NCBI GenBank assembly: GCA_036679405.1
Contig: JAVBVZ010000002.1
Span: forward strand, 28,723-92,722
Source: JAEYKI01 sp036679405
GTDB lineage: Bacteria > Bacillota > Clostridia > Christensenellales > Christensenellaceae
Length of the DNA stretch: 64,000 nt
Direction of reading: 5' to 3'
Position numbers and translations under genes: made by a program. Positions 21,160-30,241 of the stretch are shown piece by piece (position 1 is the first letter of the stretch; every line of letters begins with the position of its first letter). The notes under the pieces are model-generated. The model was not told the origin of the DNA. It did no database searches and saw only the letters and a program-made list of their open reading frames with translations.

Positions 21160-22389
21160 TTATTTGACCGCTGCAGCGCTCTGCGCGGCGCGCACCGGAA
21201 AGATGCGGTCTACATCAATAGCCGAGGCCAGTTTCCATGTGAAACGGCGGCTTTTGGATTGCTTATAAAACCGGTCGGATATCCGGGCCATTACCTTTTT
21301 GCTGTTTTCCTGATTGATGTCCATCAGCAAAACAATGAACTGTGTGGGGCTGTACCGCGCAAACACGTCTCCCCGCCTTAAAGAAGTTTGGACCGCGTTA
21401 AAAAGCGCACCGGAATCCGTTTGTTTCTTACCGTCTTTTATCTCTTCTCTTGCTTCAAAATCAATTAATGCGACAAACGCCGAGCGTCCGCTCCTCTCCG
21501 AATGACGGACAACAATGCGGTAAATATTTGCAAACACCTGATAGTTGCAATAATAAGCGCCTTTCTCCATAATATTTTCATTTAGATCTTCCAATATGGC
21601 ATGAAGAGAATCGGCCGCCGAATGAAGCGTTTGTGTCATTTCTTCATAAAGGGCAAGCATTTCAGCAGAGGGACTGATTCCAAGTTCGTCAAAAAGGAGC
21701 GTCGTTACAAAGTCGTATTCCCGAACCGCTTCTTTTACTTTACCCAGTTGATACAGGCAGGATATACGAAGCGCATGAAAATGCTCCTCATAAGGATACA
21801 GATACAATGCCTTTTCCAGAATATCCAGCATAGAAGATAAATCTCCCTTTGACTGCAATATCTCAAACGCTGTGTCTATACAATAATGAAAACACTGTTG
21901 AAAATGCAGGCTTTTGGGAACCACCCAAAACATGTGGGAAGATTTTGGAAGGAAATCGCCGTCATACAATGCGACCGCTGCCAGGCAATGATCCAGTTTT
22001 TCCGCCGGGTCCGTGGATTCACGTGCGCTCTCAACCGCTTTTTCAAAAAACTCCGCATCGATCAGGCATTCGATTTCACCGTTCAGCCCATATGCGCCTT
22101 TCTTGTAAAAAATATATTCAACATCGGGAAGGCCGCACTCTTTTAAATATTTGCGCAGCCGGTACACGATGTTTTTTAAAGTATGAACCGGATTGTCATA
22201 ATCTTCAGCATCTAAAAACAATCTGCTTATAAGCTCGTCCTGCCGGACGGAATGGCCGTGGTTTACAAGCAGGTATTGAAACAGATGAATCACTTTATTG
22301 TTGCGATTATTTTCAGATACTAAAATTTTATCCTTATACGTTACTAAAAAATCGCCCAGCATTTGGATTTTGAAATCAACTCGCTCCAT
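21160..22389 (-). CDS. SARP/BTAD-type transcriptional regulator with degenerate GGDEF-like C terminus
   Basis: A 409-residue cytoplasmic regulator. Residues about 1-95 form an OmpR-like winged helix (RQDELISRLF...VHTLKNIVYRLRKYLKE). About 100-255 form a helical bacterial transcriptional activation (BTAD) domain with TPR-like repeats (DILEKALYLYPYEEHFHALR). The C-terminal 120 residues have a GGDEF-like layout (SAFVALIDFE ... LRRGDVFARYSPTQFIVLL), but the active-site GGDEF is replaced by SPTQF, so it cannot be a standard diguanylate cyclase. The ATG at 22389 is chosen because the longer frame would run into the riboswitch terminator, and AAGGTGG precedes it. It is first in an operon ending in the surface protein. 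Confidence 0.85.
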   Translation of the reverse strand: MERVDFKIQMLGDFLVTYKDKILVSENNRNNKVIHLFQYLLVNHGHSVRQDELISRLFLDAEDYDNPVHTLKNIVYRLRKYLKECGLPDVEYIFYKKGAYGLNGEIECLIDAEFFEKAVESARESTDPAEKLDHCLAAVALYDGDFLPKSSHMFWVVPKSLHFQQCFHYCIDTAFEILQSKGDLSSMLDILEKALYLYPYEEHFHALRISCLYQLGKVKEAVREYDFVTTLLFDELGISPSAEMLALYEEMTQTLHSAADSLHAILEDLNENIMEKGAYYCNYQVFANIYRIVVRHSERSGRSAFVALIDFEAREEIKDGKKQTDSGALFNAVQTSLRRGDVFARYSPTQFIVLLMDINQENSKKVMARISDRFYKQSKSRRFTWKLASAIDVDRIFPVRAAQSAAAVK

Positions 22390-22482
22390 ATTCCACCTTT
22401 CTTGCAGCCGGATGCGCCTCCTGCCGAAGTGCGCCCTGAACCGCTTGCCGCCCATTTTAAGAAAAACCTTTATTTTGGGGAT

Positions 22483-22519
22483 AAAAAAAGCCCCTGGAAA
22501 CCAACTCGTTTCCCGAGGC
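22483..22519 (-). terminator. Riboswitch expression-platform terminator
   Basis: On the minus strand GCCTCGGGAAAC pairs with GTTTCCAGGGGC (one G-A mismatch) and is followed by seven T. The first bases of the stem (GCCT) are also the 3-prime strand of riboswitch helix P1, so terminator and P1 exclude each other. Confidence 0.85.
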
Positions 22520-22592
22520 AACCAAACCGTCCTAGCATTCCGCCTTAGACCTTTGGCTTTGCGTCCCTGCCTTTCGCACAGGTTTGCCCTTG
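22512..22592 (-). ncRNA. c-di-GMP-I (GEMM) riboswitch
   Basis: On the minus strand the order of motifs is that of the GEMM-I aptamer. GGGCAAACC is followed by a P2 hairpin containing GAAA, then GGGACGCAAAGCC, the AAGGTCTAAGGC segment, a stretch ATGCTAGGACGG, and GGTTTGGTTGCC closing P1. The AGGGACGCAAAGCC core and the closing GGTTGCC are diagnostic. The aptamer is followed at once by a terminator that shares bases with P1. Ligand binding should therefore prevent termination (an ON switch). It lies 123 bases upstream of the BTAD regulator. Confidence 0.9.
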
Positions 22593-22795
22593 GATTATTT
22601 ATTTTTTTGCTCCGTTAAATTCAATTTATGATAAACCATCCGCCAAAGGAGCAAACACAAAAAAACTTTTTTTAAAAAAAAACCTATACTTTTATGACTT
22701 TATCATATCTCCCCGCTTCTTTTCTGTCAACTCTTATTTAACATATTTTGCTTATCTTTAGCAATATTTATCCGATAAATTCCATGCCTAAACAC

Positions 22796-22826
22796 AGCAA
22801 GGCCGCCCTCGACGGACGGCCTTGCT
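22796..22826 (-). terminator. Hairpin terminator of the lipoprotein operon
   Basis: Perfect ten-base arms AGCAAGGCCG/CGGCCTTGCT about 29 bases past the lipoprotein stop. The T-run is weak, but the stem is strong and well placed. Confidence 0.65.
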
Positions 22827-22854
22827 ACACAAAATATCAAAGCTGTTTTCAACT

Positions 22855-24642
22855 TTAAGAATAGGTATAAATGTATGTCACATAAAAGGTTTCCGTTTGC
22901 GAATCAAAATAATCTATCAGGTACATTTCGTTTTTCTGACTTCCCCGTTTGAGCATCTCCGCCGTAGAGTATCCGATCAGTTCCGCATTATTATCGGCAA
23001 TGGAAAAACGAAGGAGCGCATTATGATAACCGTCCGATATTCCGTCATAAGTGGAAGTAGTAAAATACAGATTATCACTGTCCAAACCAAATTCATAATC
23101 TTCCACGTAAATCGCATCCATCACGGTAAGCGTTTCCCCAGAAGACAAGCTGATCACGGACAAATCAAACAAATCCGGGCCGCCGGTGGCAGACGGAACT
23201 AAAGTTGCCAGCTCTTTTCCGTCCGGAGAAAGTTTAAAGCTGATGCCCTGCGCAACAAGACTGCGAACGCCGGTGGCGATATCTACGGCATAAATTTCAC
23301 CGATTGTCCCAGCGGCGGGATTCGAAAAATAAAGGCTGGTTCCATCGGTAGCCAGTGCGCTTTCCGTGCCCGGTTCTTCTTCCACAACCGTAATGCGGCT
23401 GCCCGACGGCGCGCTGAAATCATAGCACATAAGCCTGACATCTCCATGCCCGGTCATAGCATAGATCCGATTGTTTTGTTTATCCCACACAAAAGAAGAG
23501 GTGATATCTCCAAAACCTTCCTCCCCCAAATTCTGAAGTTCACCTGTTTCTTCATTATATATATATAGCACTTTTGAAAGCATGGAAGTATCAAGGATAG
23601 CCAGGTATTTTCCGTCGCTTGAAAAAGCCGCCTGTTCCACATAAGAAAAATTGGGCAGATCCAGTTCTGTCTTTGCTTCATCTTTTCCGATCACCCACAG
23701 GCGCTCGACCTGCGTTTGCGGAGAATCTCCCACTGAATCCGGAAAATAACTACGCGCATACAGAATGCTTCCATCCGGAGCCGCACAAAGATACCGGCCG
23801 TTTTCGACCAGTACAGGCAGGGTTTTTCCCGCCCCATCCGTCTCTAAGACCAGTTTCTGGTTAACCTCTTCTAAATCAACCGTAGAATTATAAGCCGGCA
23901 AACTGCCCGCCTCCAAAGAAAACACATATGGATTTTTTGTTGCCGCTACGCTTGAGACCGCATCCGAAACCGCTTGAGCAAACTCGCCTGCCTGGTCCAT
24001 GGATGAAAAGGGTTTTGAAATGAGCATAATATTCGTAAGATCCGCACAGAGCGTGGGCGTCAGGCCAAGATCCTGCGGGATAAGATGCTGCCCCCATTCT
24101 TCATAGGCATTCAGGCCCACAAAATAAGACGACTTATCCTCTCCGCCCTGTGGCGTAAGCGTAATGACCAGCCGGTCATCCGTTTCTTCAAAAGACGCCT
24201 TCGCTGCCCCGGTAAGCTGAAAATAAACCGAGAGCGTGCCTTCTGCGGAATTCGAACTTTTAAAAGATCCGCAAACAAGGCTGTCCCGGTACCAGTCACT
24301 GCTCGTTTGATAATCCCAAAAATCAACAGACAGCGTTACACAAAGACGCTGCGGAAAAGAAAGGAGGGAAGCTTCATAAGAAGGCACGCTGTCCAGCTTG
24401 CTTTCGGTAACATCCGATTTCCGGCTGCCCTTGATAAAATACAGGGTTACGACGGTTGATTTTCCGTCGCTGACCATTGTCATATTTTTTAGATTCGCGT
24501 CGCTGCCCAGATCCTGTCCTCCGGAAATACTTTGCGTACCCTCTATGGTATCCGGGACATTCCAGTCCACCACCGTCTGGCATCCTCCCAGTAAAACGGA
24601 CACAGCCAACAAGAGCGCAACAGCGAGAGTCTTTATCCGCAT
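22855..24642 (-). CDS. Lipoprotein with predicted beta-propeller repeats
   Basis: A 595-residue exported lipoprotein. The N-terminal signal ends in the lipobox LLGGC (Cys21). Residues about 40-170 form a domain of unknown type. From about 270 to the end there are repeated short beta-strand blocks such as SSDGKYLAILDTS and SPDGKELATLVPS, the pattern of TolB/WD40-like propellers. It is probably anchored on the outer face of the membrane and binds a partner or ligand. It starts 12 bases after mtaD and is last in its operon. No specific function is recognised. Confidence 0.75.
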   Translation of the reverse strand: MRIKTLAVALLLAVSVLLGGCQTVVDWNVPDTIEGTQSISGGQDLGSDANLKNMTMVSDGKSTVVTLYFIKGSRKSDVTESKLDSVPSYEASLLSFPQRLCVTLSVDFWDYQTSSDWYRDSLVCGSFKSSNSAEGTLSVYFQLTGAAKASFEETDDRLVITLTPQGGEDKSSYFVGLNAYEEWGQHLIPQDLGLTPTLCADLTNIMLISKPFSSMDQAGEFAQAVSDAVSSVAATKNPYVFSLEAGSLPAYNSTVDLEEVNQKLVLETDGAGKTLPVLVENGRYLCAAPDGSILYARSYFPDSVGDSPQTQVERLWVIGKDEAKTELDLPNFSYVEQAAFSSDGKYLAILDTSMLSKVLYIYNEETGELQNLGEEGFGDITSSFVWDKQNNRIYAMTGHGDVRLMCYDFSAPSGSRITVVEEEPGTESALATDGTSLYFSNPAAGTIGEIYAVDIATGVRSLVAQGISFKLSPDGKELATLVPSATGGPDLFDLSVISLSSGETLTVMDAIYVEDYEFGLDSDNLYFTTSTYDGISDGYHNALLRFSIADNNAELIGYSTAEMLKRGSQKNEMYLIDYFDSQTETFYVTYIYTYS

Positions 24643-24654
24643 CTTTTTTCCATT

Positions 24655-25932
24655 CTATGTTTTTATTTTTTCCGCAATCTCAAGGACATGTGCCCGGACC
24701 TCCTGCTCATCTGCAAAAGTAACGCGCCCGTCCTCATACAAGATATCCCCGCCTACCATAGTAAGCAACACATCCCGGTCCGACCCGGAATACACAATAT
24801 TGGCAATTAAATTGTAATCCGGCGCATACCGGATATCGCTGGTGTCCACAATAATAAGATCTGCATTTTTGCCTTTTTCCAGGCTGCCCGAATTGATCCC
24901 CAGCGCATGCGCACCGTTTTGTGTGGCCAGCCTGAGCGCCTGCGCGGCAGGCAGCGCCGTCGGGTCCAGCGTTGTTCCCTTTTGAAGATAAGACGCATAG
25001 GTCATCTCTTCCCACATGCTTAAGTTGTTGTTAGAAGCGGCGCCGTCTGTTCCCAGTGTTACCAGGATGCCTTTTTCCATCATTGTTGTAAGCGGCGCAA
25101 TGCCGCTTGCCAGTTTTAAATTGCTCTGCGGGCAGGATAAAACTGCGGCTTTCTTTTCTTTTAATATATCCATGTCCTCCGGCGTTGCATACACACAGTG
25201 TGCCGCCAGAAAAGGAACATCCAAAAGGCCCAGGCTTTCCATAAGCGCAATAGGCGTTTTTCCATGCTCCGCAATACATTTTTCATGCTCTCTTTTTGTT
25301 TCTGAAATATGCATATGAATGCCCGTTTTGAGTTCCTTGGCCGTTTCGGCAATACGTGAGAGCAGGGCGTTTGAAGCCGTATACTGTGCATGCGGCCCCA
25401 TATAGACCTTCATGCGGTCTGCATGGTTATATTTCTTAAAAATATGCAGGGCATCTTCAAAAGTCCTCTCGCCTGTTTCAGGCGTGGGGTCGACCGTCCC
25501 GCGTGCAATCACCGCGCGGTGCCCGCTCTGCTGCACGGCCCGTGCAATTCCTTTGCAGTAAAAGTACATGTCATTGATTGCGACCGTTCCGTTCCTGGCC
25601 ATCTCGCACAGCGCAAAAAGCGCCCCCCAATAAGAACTTTCTTCATCCAGTTTATCTTCGGCCGGCAGGATCTTTTGATCCAGCCAGTCCTTCAGATTCA
25701 TGTCATCCGCATATGAGCGGAACAGGTTCATAGTCACATGGGTATGCGTGTTTACAAAACCCGGCATCACCACATTATGATTTGCATCCATCATCCTGTC
25801 GGCCGCGAATGCAGGTCCCGGTTTGCCTACATACTCAATCACACCATCCTTGATGTGAATCTCTCCATCCGAAATGATCTCGTCCCGATCATTTTGTGTA
25901 ATAATGGTTGCATTTACAATTTGACAATTCAT
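24655..25932 (-). CDS. mtaD: MTA/SAH deaminase family amidohydrolase
   Basis: A 425-residue metal-dependent deaminase expected to convert S-adenosylhomocysteine, 5-methylthioadenosine or adenosine to the inosine form. Metal and catalytic motifs are visible: PGFVNTHTHVTM (two His), GPHAQYTAS, MHISETKREHE (His and Glu), AAHCVY and LGTDGAASNN (Asp). The start is 3 bases before the ahcY stop region, so the two genes are tightly coupled. This supports a shared role in clearing S-adenosylhomocysteine after methylation. A related atrazine/guanine-deaminase activity cannot be excluded. Confidence 0.9.
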   Translation of the reverse strand: MNCQIVNATIITQNDRDEIISDGEIHIKDGVIEYVGKPGPAFAADRMMDANHNVVMPGFVNTHTHVTMNLFRSYADDMNLKDWLDQKILPAEDKLDEESSYWGALFALCEMARNGTVAINDMYFYCKGIARAVQQSGHRAVIARGTVDPTPETGERTFEDALHIFKKYNHADRMKVYMGPHAQYTASNALLSRIAETAKELKTGIHMHISETKREHEKCIAEHGKTPIALMESLGLLDVPFLAAHCVYATPEDMDILKEKKAAVLSCPQSNLKLASGIAPLTTMMEKGILVTLGTDGAASNNNLSMWEEMTYASYLQKGTTLDPTALPAAQALRLATQNGAHALGINSGSLEKGKNADLIIVDTSDIRYAPDYNLIANIVYSGSDRDVLLTMVGGDILYEDGRVTFADEQEVRAHVLEIAEKIKT

Positions 25933-25935
25933 CCT

Positions 25936-27174
25936 TTAAGCTCCATAAAGATATTCCCGCTGTTTTTCGCTCAGCGTGTCGACCGCCCCGCCCATAGCGG
26001 ATAATTTTTTGACGGCCACGCTGTAGTCGATTTCATAGGGCAGGTTATAGAGACCGTTTTTCAGTTCCTTGTAATGTTCGCTCAGATATTTCAGTGCCAA
26101 AAGCTGAAGAGAAAAACTCATATCCATGATTTCGGCGGGATGCCCGTCTCCCGACGCCAGATTGACAAGCCGCCCCTGCGCAATAAGATTGAGGACTCTG
26201 CCATCGGTCATTTCGTATCCCGTTACGTTTGCCCGCACTTCTTTTTTGGACACACAAATCTCTTCTAAATCCCGCACGCTGACTTCGCAGTCAAAGTGCC
26301 CCGCATTTGCAAGAAGGACACCGCTTTTCATGTTTGCAAAATGGCGGCTGGTAATAACGTCTTCACAACCGGTAAGCGTTAAGAATATATCTCCCACTTT
26401 GGATGCGTCATCCATAGTCATAACATCAAAGCCATCCATAATGGCTTCCGCAGCCTTGCGGTGATCGATCTCTGTAATGATTACCCGTGCGCCAAGGCCC
26501 TGCGCCTTTCGGGCCGCGCCTTTTCCACACCAGCCATACCCCGCAATTACGACCCGCTTACCGGCGATAATCAAATTGGTGGTTCGCATGATACCATCCC
26601 AAACAGACTGGCCGGTGCCATAACGGTTGTCGAACAGGTATTTGCATTCAGCGTCGTTGACCGGAATAACGGGAATAGCAAGCTTTCCCGCTTTATCCAT
26701 AGCCCGCAGACGAAGCACCCCGGTAGTAGTTTCCTCGCTTGCGCCCCTCACGCCTGCAAGGATATCCGGCATCTTTTCATGCAGCATGGCAATGAGGTCG
26801 CCGCCGTCGTCCATAACCAGATCCGGCCGGGTCGCGAGCGCTTTTTCAAGATACATATTGTACTCTTCATCACTGCATCCATGCGTAGCATAGACATCCA
26901 CCCCGCCCTCGGCCAGAGCCGCAGCAATATCGTCCTGCGTAGAAAGCGGATTAGAGCCCGCTGCAGCCACCGATGCGCCCAGATCTCTCAGGACTTCCAT
27001 AAAATAAGCGGTTTTAGCCTCCAAATGAATGCAAACCGTCATTTTCATCCCCAAAAAGGGCTTAGTCTTTTGATACTCGGCTTTCAGGCCGGAAAGTACC
27101 GGCATATAATTTTCTACCCAGTCTATTTTGCGCCTTCCTTCGGGCGCAAGGGCTTTGTCTTTTATGATGCTCAT
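25936..27174 (-). CDS. ahcY: Adenosylhomocysteinase
   Basis: A 412-residue NAD-dependent enzyme that splits S-adenosylhomocysteine into homocysteine and adenosine, relieving product inhibition of methyltransferases. The conserved THGCSDEEY, SEETTTGVLRLR, CKYLFDNRYGTGQS and VIAGYGWCGKGAA (NAD Rossmann loop) motifs are present, as is the C-terminal YLYGA-type end in place of the eukaryotic YRY. The length fits the shorter bacterial/archaeal form. It lies between galU and mtaD with gaps of only 2-3 bases. In this window two routes for the same metabolite, hydrolysis and deamination, are adjacent. Confidence 0.95.
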   Translation of the reverse strand: MSIIKDKALAPEGRRKIDWVENYMPVLSGLKAEYQKTKPFLGMKMTVCIHLEAKTAYFMEVLRDLGASVAAAGSNPLSTQDDIAAALAEGGVDVYATHGCSDEEYNMYLEKALATRPDLVMDDGGDLIAMLHEKMPDILAGVRGASEETTTGVLRLRAMDKAGKLAIPVIPVNDAECKYLFDNRYGTGQSVWDGIMRTTNLIIAGKRVVIAGYGWCGKGAARKAQGLGARVIITEIDHRKAAEAIMDGFDVMTMDDASKVGDIFLTLTGCEDVITSRHFANMKSGVLLANAGHFDCEVSVRDLEEICVSKKEVRANVTGYEMTDGRVLNLIAQGRLVNLASGDGHPAEIMDMSFSLQLLALKYLSEHYKELKNGLYNLPYEIDYSVAVKKLSAMGGAVDTLSEKQREYLYGA

Positions 27175-27176
27175 CG

Positions 27177-28049
27177 TTATGGCAACCTCCTGGCTAATTC
27201 TTTCAAATATGCGGAAAATTCGTCTTTCAAATCTTCCCTTTGCAAGGCAAACTCACATGTTGCCTTTAAAAAACCAAGTTTATCTCCCACATCGTACCGC
27301 TCTCCTGCAAGTTCCAGCGCATACATTGTATCTTTTTTGCAAAGTGCGCGCAGCGCGTCGGTAAGCTGTATCTCTCCACCCGACCCGGGAACCGTTTTGT
27401 CCAGCGCGTCAAATACATCCGGCGTAATCACATACCGGCCCATAATGGCAATATTGGAAGGCGCCTTAAGTACCGGCGGCTTTTCCACCAGGTCTTTAAC
27501 CTGATGCAGCCTGCCTTCGGAAGGGCCGGGCGATACGATCCCATATTTATCCACCTGGGAAGGGTCCACCTGAAGCACTCCGATCACCGGCTTTTCATAT
27601 TTTTCATATACTTCCATCAGCTGGCGGATAGCGGGTTTTTCCGACACCATTACATCATCCCCTAAAAGCACGGCAAACGGCTGATTGCCAATAAAATCCC
27701 GGGCACACAAAACTGCGTCCCCAAGGCCTTTTACTTCTTTTTGGCGTATATAATTTACGCTGACCATATTCGAAATATCCTGCACAATCTTTAAAAGATC
27801 GTCTTTTCCTTTTTCAGAAAGCTCCAATTCCAACTCTACTGATTTGTCAAAATGATCCTCAATGGCCCTCTTGTTGCGGCCCGTAATGATAAGCAGGCTT
27901 TCGATACCGGCGCTTACGGCTTCTTCCACAATATACTGTATCGTTGGTTTATCAACAATGGGAAGCATTTCCTTGGGCTGTGCTTTGGTTGCGGGCAAAA
28001 AACGCGTACCCAGGCCGGCTGCCGGAATGACCGCTTTTTTAATTTTCAT
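27177..28049 (-). CDS. galU: UTP-glucose-1-phosphate uridylyltransferase
   Basis: A 290-residue nucleotidyltransferase making UDP-glucose for cell-wall, capsule or glycolipid synthesis. The N-terminal IPAAGLGTRFLPATKAQPKEM nucleotide-binding loop, VDKPTIQYIVEEA, the LLGDDVM metal-binding aspartates and GGEIQLTDALR are all diagnostic. It overlaps the acyltransferase gene by 11 bases. The lipid- and sugar-nucleotide genes side by side suggest a role in envelope or glycolipid supply. Confidence 0.96.
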   Translation of the reverse strand: MKIKKAVIPAAGLGTRFLPATKAQPKEMLPIVDKPTIQYIVEEAVSAGIESLLIITGRNKRAIEDHFDKSVELELELSEKGKDDLLKIVQDISNMVSVNYIRQKEVKGLGDAVLCARDFIGNQPFAVLLGDDVMVSEKPAIRQLMEVYEKYEKPVIGVLQVDPSQVDKYGIVSPGPSEGRLHQVKDLVEKPPVLKAPSNIAIMGRYVITPDVFDALDKTVPGSGGEIQLTDALRALCKKDTMYALELAGERYDVGDKLGFLKATCEFALQREDLKDEFSAYLKELARRLP

Positions 28050-28809
28050 TTTCTAAACCTCCGTAATAATCGTCCATCATATTCTGCATGGTTTGTCTGG
28101 TTTTTTTTGCGATGGCAACAACTGCATATGCCTCTTTTATCTCGCCGATACCTTCAATGGAAGAAGGAAAAATAGGTTTTCCAATCAAAAGCCTTAATTT
28201 TTTGGGCTCCGGCGACACAAACACCATGGGCAGGACCGGCACGTTGTTTCTTATAGCAAAATAAAACGCGCCTTTTTTAAAATTGCGAAGCCTCCTGCAA
28301 TAAGGTTCTATGGACGCTTCAGGATACATATGCACCTTATGATGCGTAGTCTGCAGCAAGTGGTTGATATCTGCCTGAAATTTTTCAAAGCTCTTGATAT
28401 CGCTTGTGGGCGGCAACGGTACGCCGCGCAATACGCGCACCAACCCGCCCGCTAAAAACATTTCAAAATTATACTTCAATGCCACAAAATAGGGCGTATC
28501 CGGAAAGAACGCCCGGGTCAGCATAGGCGAATCCATATCGTGTACATGGTTTGAAACCGTAATCGCACTTGTGTGTTTTATAAGCCGTACATTTTCTTTG
28601 CCTGAAATACGAAAGCCCCATTTAAAAAAGCTACCCAGATAAAACCATGTCAAACCAAAAAACAATGCAATATAGTATAAAAAATTTATAAAAACGTTTT
28701 TATTGACATAGTTGTAATTTTCGTTCAGCTTTAGTTTAATGGGAGCCCACCACTGTTCGGCATGACCGACTCGTTTTGGATTGTCGCCAAAACTTTCGTT
28801 GTTTCCCAT
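28039..28809 (-). CDS. plsC: PlsC-like 1-acyl-glycerol-3-phosphate acyltransferase
   Basis: A 256-residue membrane-associated acyltransferase. One hydrophobic segment (INFLYYIALFFGLTWFYLG) precedes the catalytic NHVHDMD box (HX4D). The second block, MYPEASIEPYCRRLRNFKKG, carries the acceptor-binding E-G/A-type motif, and VPVLPMVFV is the third. It is expected to acylate lysophosphatidic acid, or a related lyso-lipid, on the inner face of the membrane. The N-terminal extension of about 55 residues is longer than in E. coli PlsC. Confidence 0.85.
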   Translation of the reverse strand: MGNNESFGDNPKRVGHAEQWWAPIKLKLNENYNYVNKNVFINFLYYIALFFGLTWFYLGSFFKWGFRISGKENVRLIKHTSAITVSNHVHDMDSPMLTRAFFPDTPYFVALKYNFEMFLAGGLVRVLRGVPLPPTSDIKSFEKFQADINHLLQTTHHKVHMYPEASIEPYCRRLRNFKKGAFYFAIRNNVPVLPMVFVSPEPKKLRLLIGKPIFPSSIEGIGEIKEAYAVVAIAKKTRQTMQNMMDDYYGGLENEN

Positions 28810-28827
28810 ACTTACTATTCATCACCT

Positions 28828-29244
28828 CTATTCGCCGATAATCTTAATAAGTATCCTCTTATTGCGCTTTCCGTCAAACTCTCCATAAAAAATTTGCTCC
28901 CACGGCCCAAAATCCAGTTCGCCGCCGGTGACCGCGACAACAACTTCCCTGCCCATTACCGTTCTTTTCAAATGGGCGTCGGCATTATCTTCAAATCCAT
29001 TGTGTGCATACATAGAATAAGGCTTTTCAGGCGCGAGCTTCTCCAGCCACTTCTCAAAATCTGCGTGAAGGCCGCTTTCATCATCATTAATAAAGACGCT
29101 GGCCGTAATATGCATGGCATTTACCAGGCACAGGCCCTCTTTGATCCCGCTTTTCAAAAGCGCTTCCCGAACACGGGGGGTAATATTGATAAATTGCCTC
29201 CGGACAGGGATGTTGATTTGTATCACTTCACGATAACTTTTCAT
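28828..29244 (-). CDS. yjbQ: YjbQ/UPF0047 family protein
   Basis: A 138-residue protein of the YjbQ (secondary thiamine-phosphate synthase) family. The conserved block GLCLVNAMHITASVFINDDESGL and the C-terminal LGPWEQIFYGEFDG-like stretch (here FGPWEQIFYGEFDGKR) are clear, with His residues of the metal site. Thiamine-phosphate synthase activity has been reported for some members but the physiological role is unsettled. The ATG at 29244 gives the usual N terminus, but its nearest AAAGG is 14 bases away; a GTG four codons upstream is the alternative. It is the first gene of the operon through galU. Confidence 0.85.
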   Translation of the reverse strand: MKSYREVIQINIPVRRQFINITPRVREALLKSGIKEGLCLVNAMHITASVFINDDESGLHADFEKWLEKLAPEKPYSMYAHNGFEDNADAHLKRTVMGREVVVAVTGGELDFGPWEQIFYGEFDGKRNKRILIKIIGE

Positions 29245-29304
29245 ATCGGCGCACACATCCTTTGATTGCTTGCTTACCTAAGATATTATAGCACAAAGAA
29301 ATCT

Positions 29305-29334
29305 TAAAAAAAACGCCATCGCTGACGTTTTTTT
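29305..29334 (-). terminator. Terminator of the membrane-protein gene at 29.4 kb
   Basis: ACGTCA/TGGCGT arms (one mismatch) extended by A and T runs of seven on either side, 37 bases past the stop of the upstream minus-strand gene. Confidence 0.75.
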
Positions 29335-29370
29335 AATCTTTACATTTTGAGGCAATCCCTGAAAGCGGTT

Positions 29371-30162
29371 TTATGCATCGTCTTTGCTGTCGGTTTCCTC
29401 TGTCTGGTCTTCTCCCTTGCATACCTGCTGCGCGATTTTTTCAACCACTTCATCCAGCTGTTCGTCCGGATCTTCCGCATCCTGTGCGTCGTCCTCTTCC
29501 TTCTCCTCTTTTGCCAAAACCGTATTTTTACTTGCCATCAATAAAACGGCCGAGAGGCAGACAAGAACCAAAATAGCAACAGCGCCCCACAGGCTGCTCA
29601 TATCCGTAATCACATCCGTACCGGTAAACTGGCCGGCCGAATAAATGATTTGGAAAACAAACAGGACGGCACCCGCTATAACGGAAATCCACGCAAGAAT
29701 TCCGCTTGTCTTTTTGACTGCGCTGTCTTTTTGGAGAATAAAGGCGACCAGCAATGCCGACACGATAGCCTGCGGCAATATGAGCCCTATATAATAGATC
29801 AGCTGCAAACCGGTCACCGAAGAAAAGGCCTGCACCAACGTTGCAATCTTGGGCATAACAAAGTACAAATTGGTAAGCAGCATAGCCCACAACATGAAGG
29901 TCATGAAAAAGGCGCGCTTTTTTGAAAAGAACATGCCAAAGAAAAAAACAAGTGCGGCGATGCTAAACAAACCGTTGATGGATAAAAAGTCGCTCGCAAA
30001 ATCAAGTCCGGTAGGCGTGATACTATATACCTGCGTCATGATTTCATAAGATTTTACTTCAATAAGTACATAAAATGCCAGGAAGGCGAGCGTGACAATA
30101 ATTCCGGCAACGGCCATTTTTTTTACATGGCCTTTCGGTTTTTCGTATAGAATGTTATCCAT
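29371..30162 (-). CDS. Multi-pass membrane protein with acidic C-terminal tail
   Basis: A 263-residue protein with about six hydrophobic segments between residues 15 and 215. A highly charged, mostly acidic tail of about 45 residues follows (KEEKEEDDAQDAEDPDEQLD). No family motif is recognised. AAAGGGGA precedes the ATG at 30162, five codons inside the longest frame. It has its own terminator and stands alone, with a short AT-rich gap upstream, so it appears to be monocistronic. Confidence 0.7.
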   Translation of the reverse strand: MDNILYEKPKGHVKKMAVAGIIVTLAFLAFYVLIEVKSYEIMTQVYSITPTGLDFASDFLSINGLFSIAALVFFFGMFFSKKRAFFMTFMLWAMLLTNLYFVMPKIATLVQAFSSVTGLQLIYYIGLILPQAIVSALLVAFILQKDSAVKKTSGILAWISVIAGAVLFVFQIIYSAGQFTGTDVITDMSSLWGAVAILVLVCLSAVLLMASKNTVLAKEEKEEDDAQDAEDPDEQLDEVVEKIAQQVCKGEDQTEETDSKDDA

Positions 30163-30241
30163 AATATCCCCTTTCATACGTATATAATTCTTTGTTTACT
30201 ATAGCATATGTATATGTCTATTATGTGAATATTTGCAAGGA

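Larger units (their letters stand above)
22390..22854. other. Regulatory gap between the BTAD regulator and the lipoprotein gene
   Basis: Besides the riboswitch and its terminator, this gap holds about 100 bases of leader before the regulator start, an AT-rich stretch at 22600-22790 where the promoter must lie (TATCAT on the minus strand at 22628-22633 is a candidate -10), and the terminator of the lipoprotein gene. No open frame in it looks coding. Confidence 0.7.
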
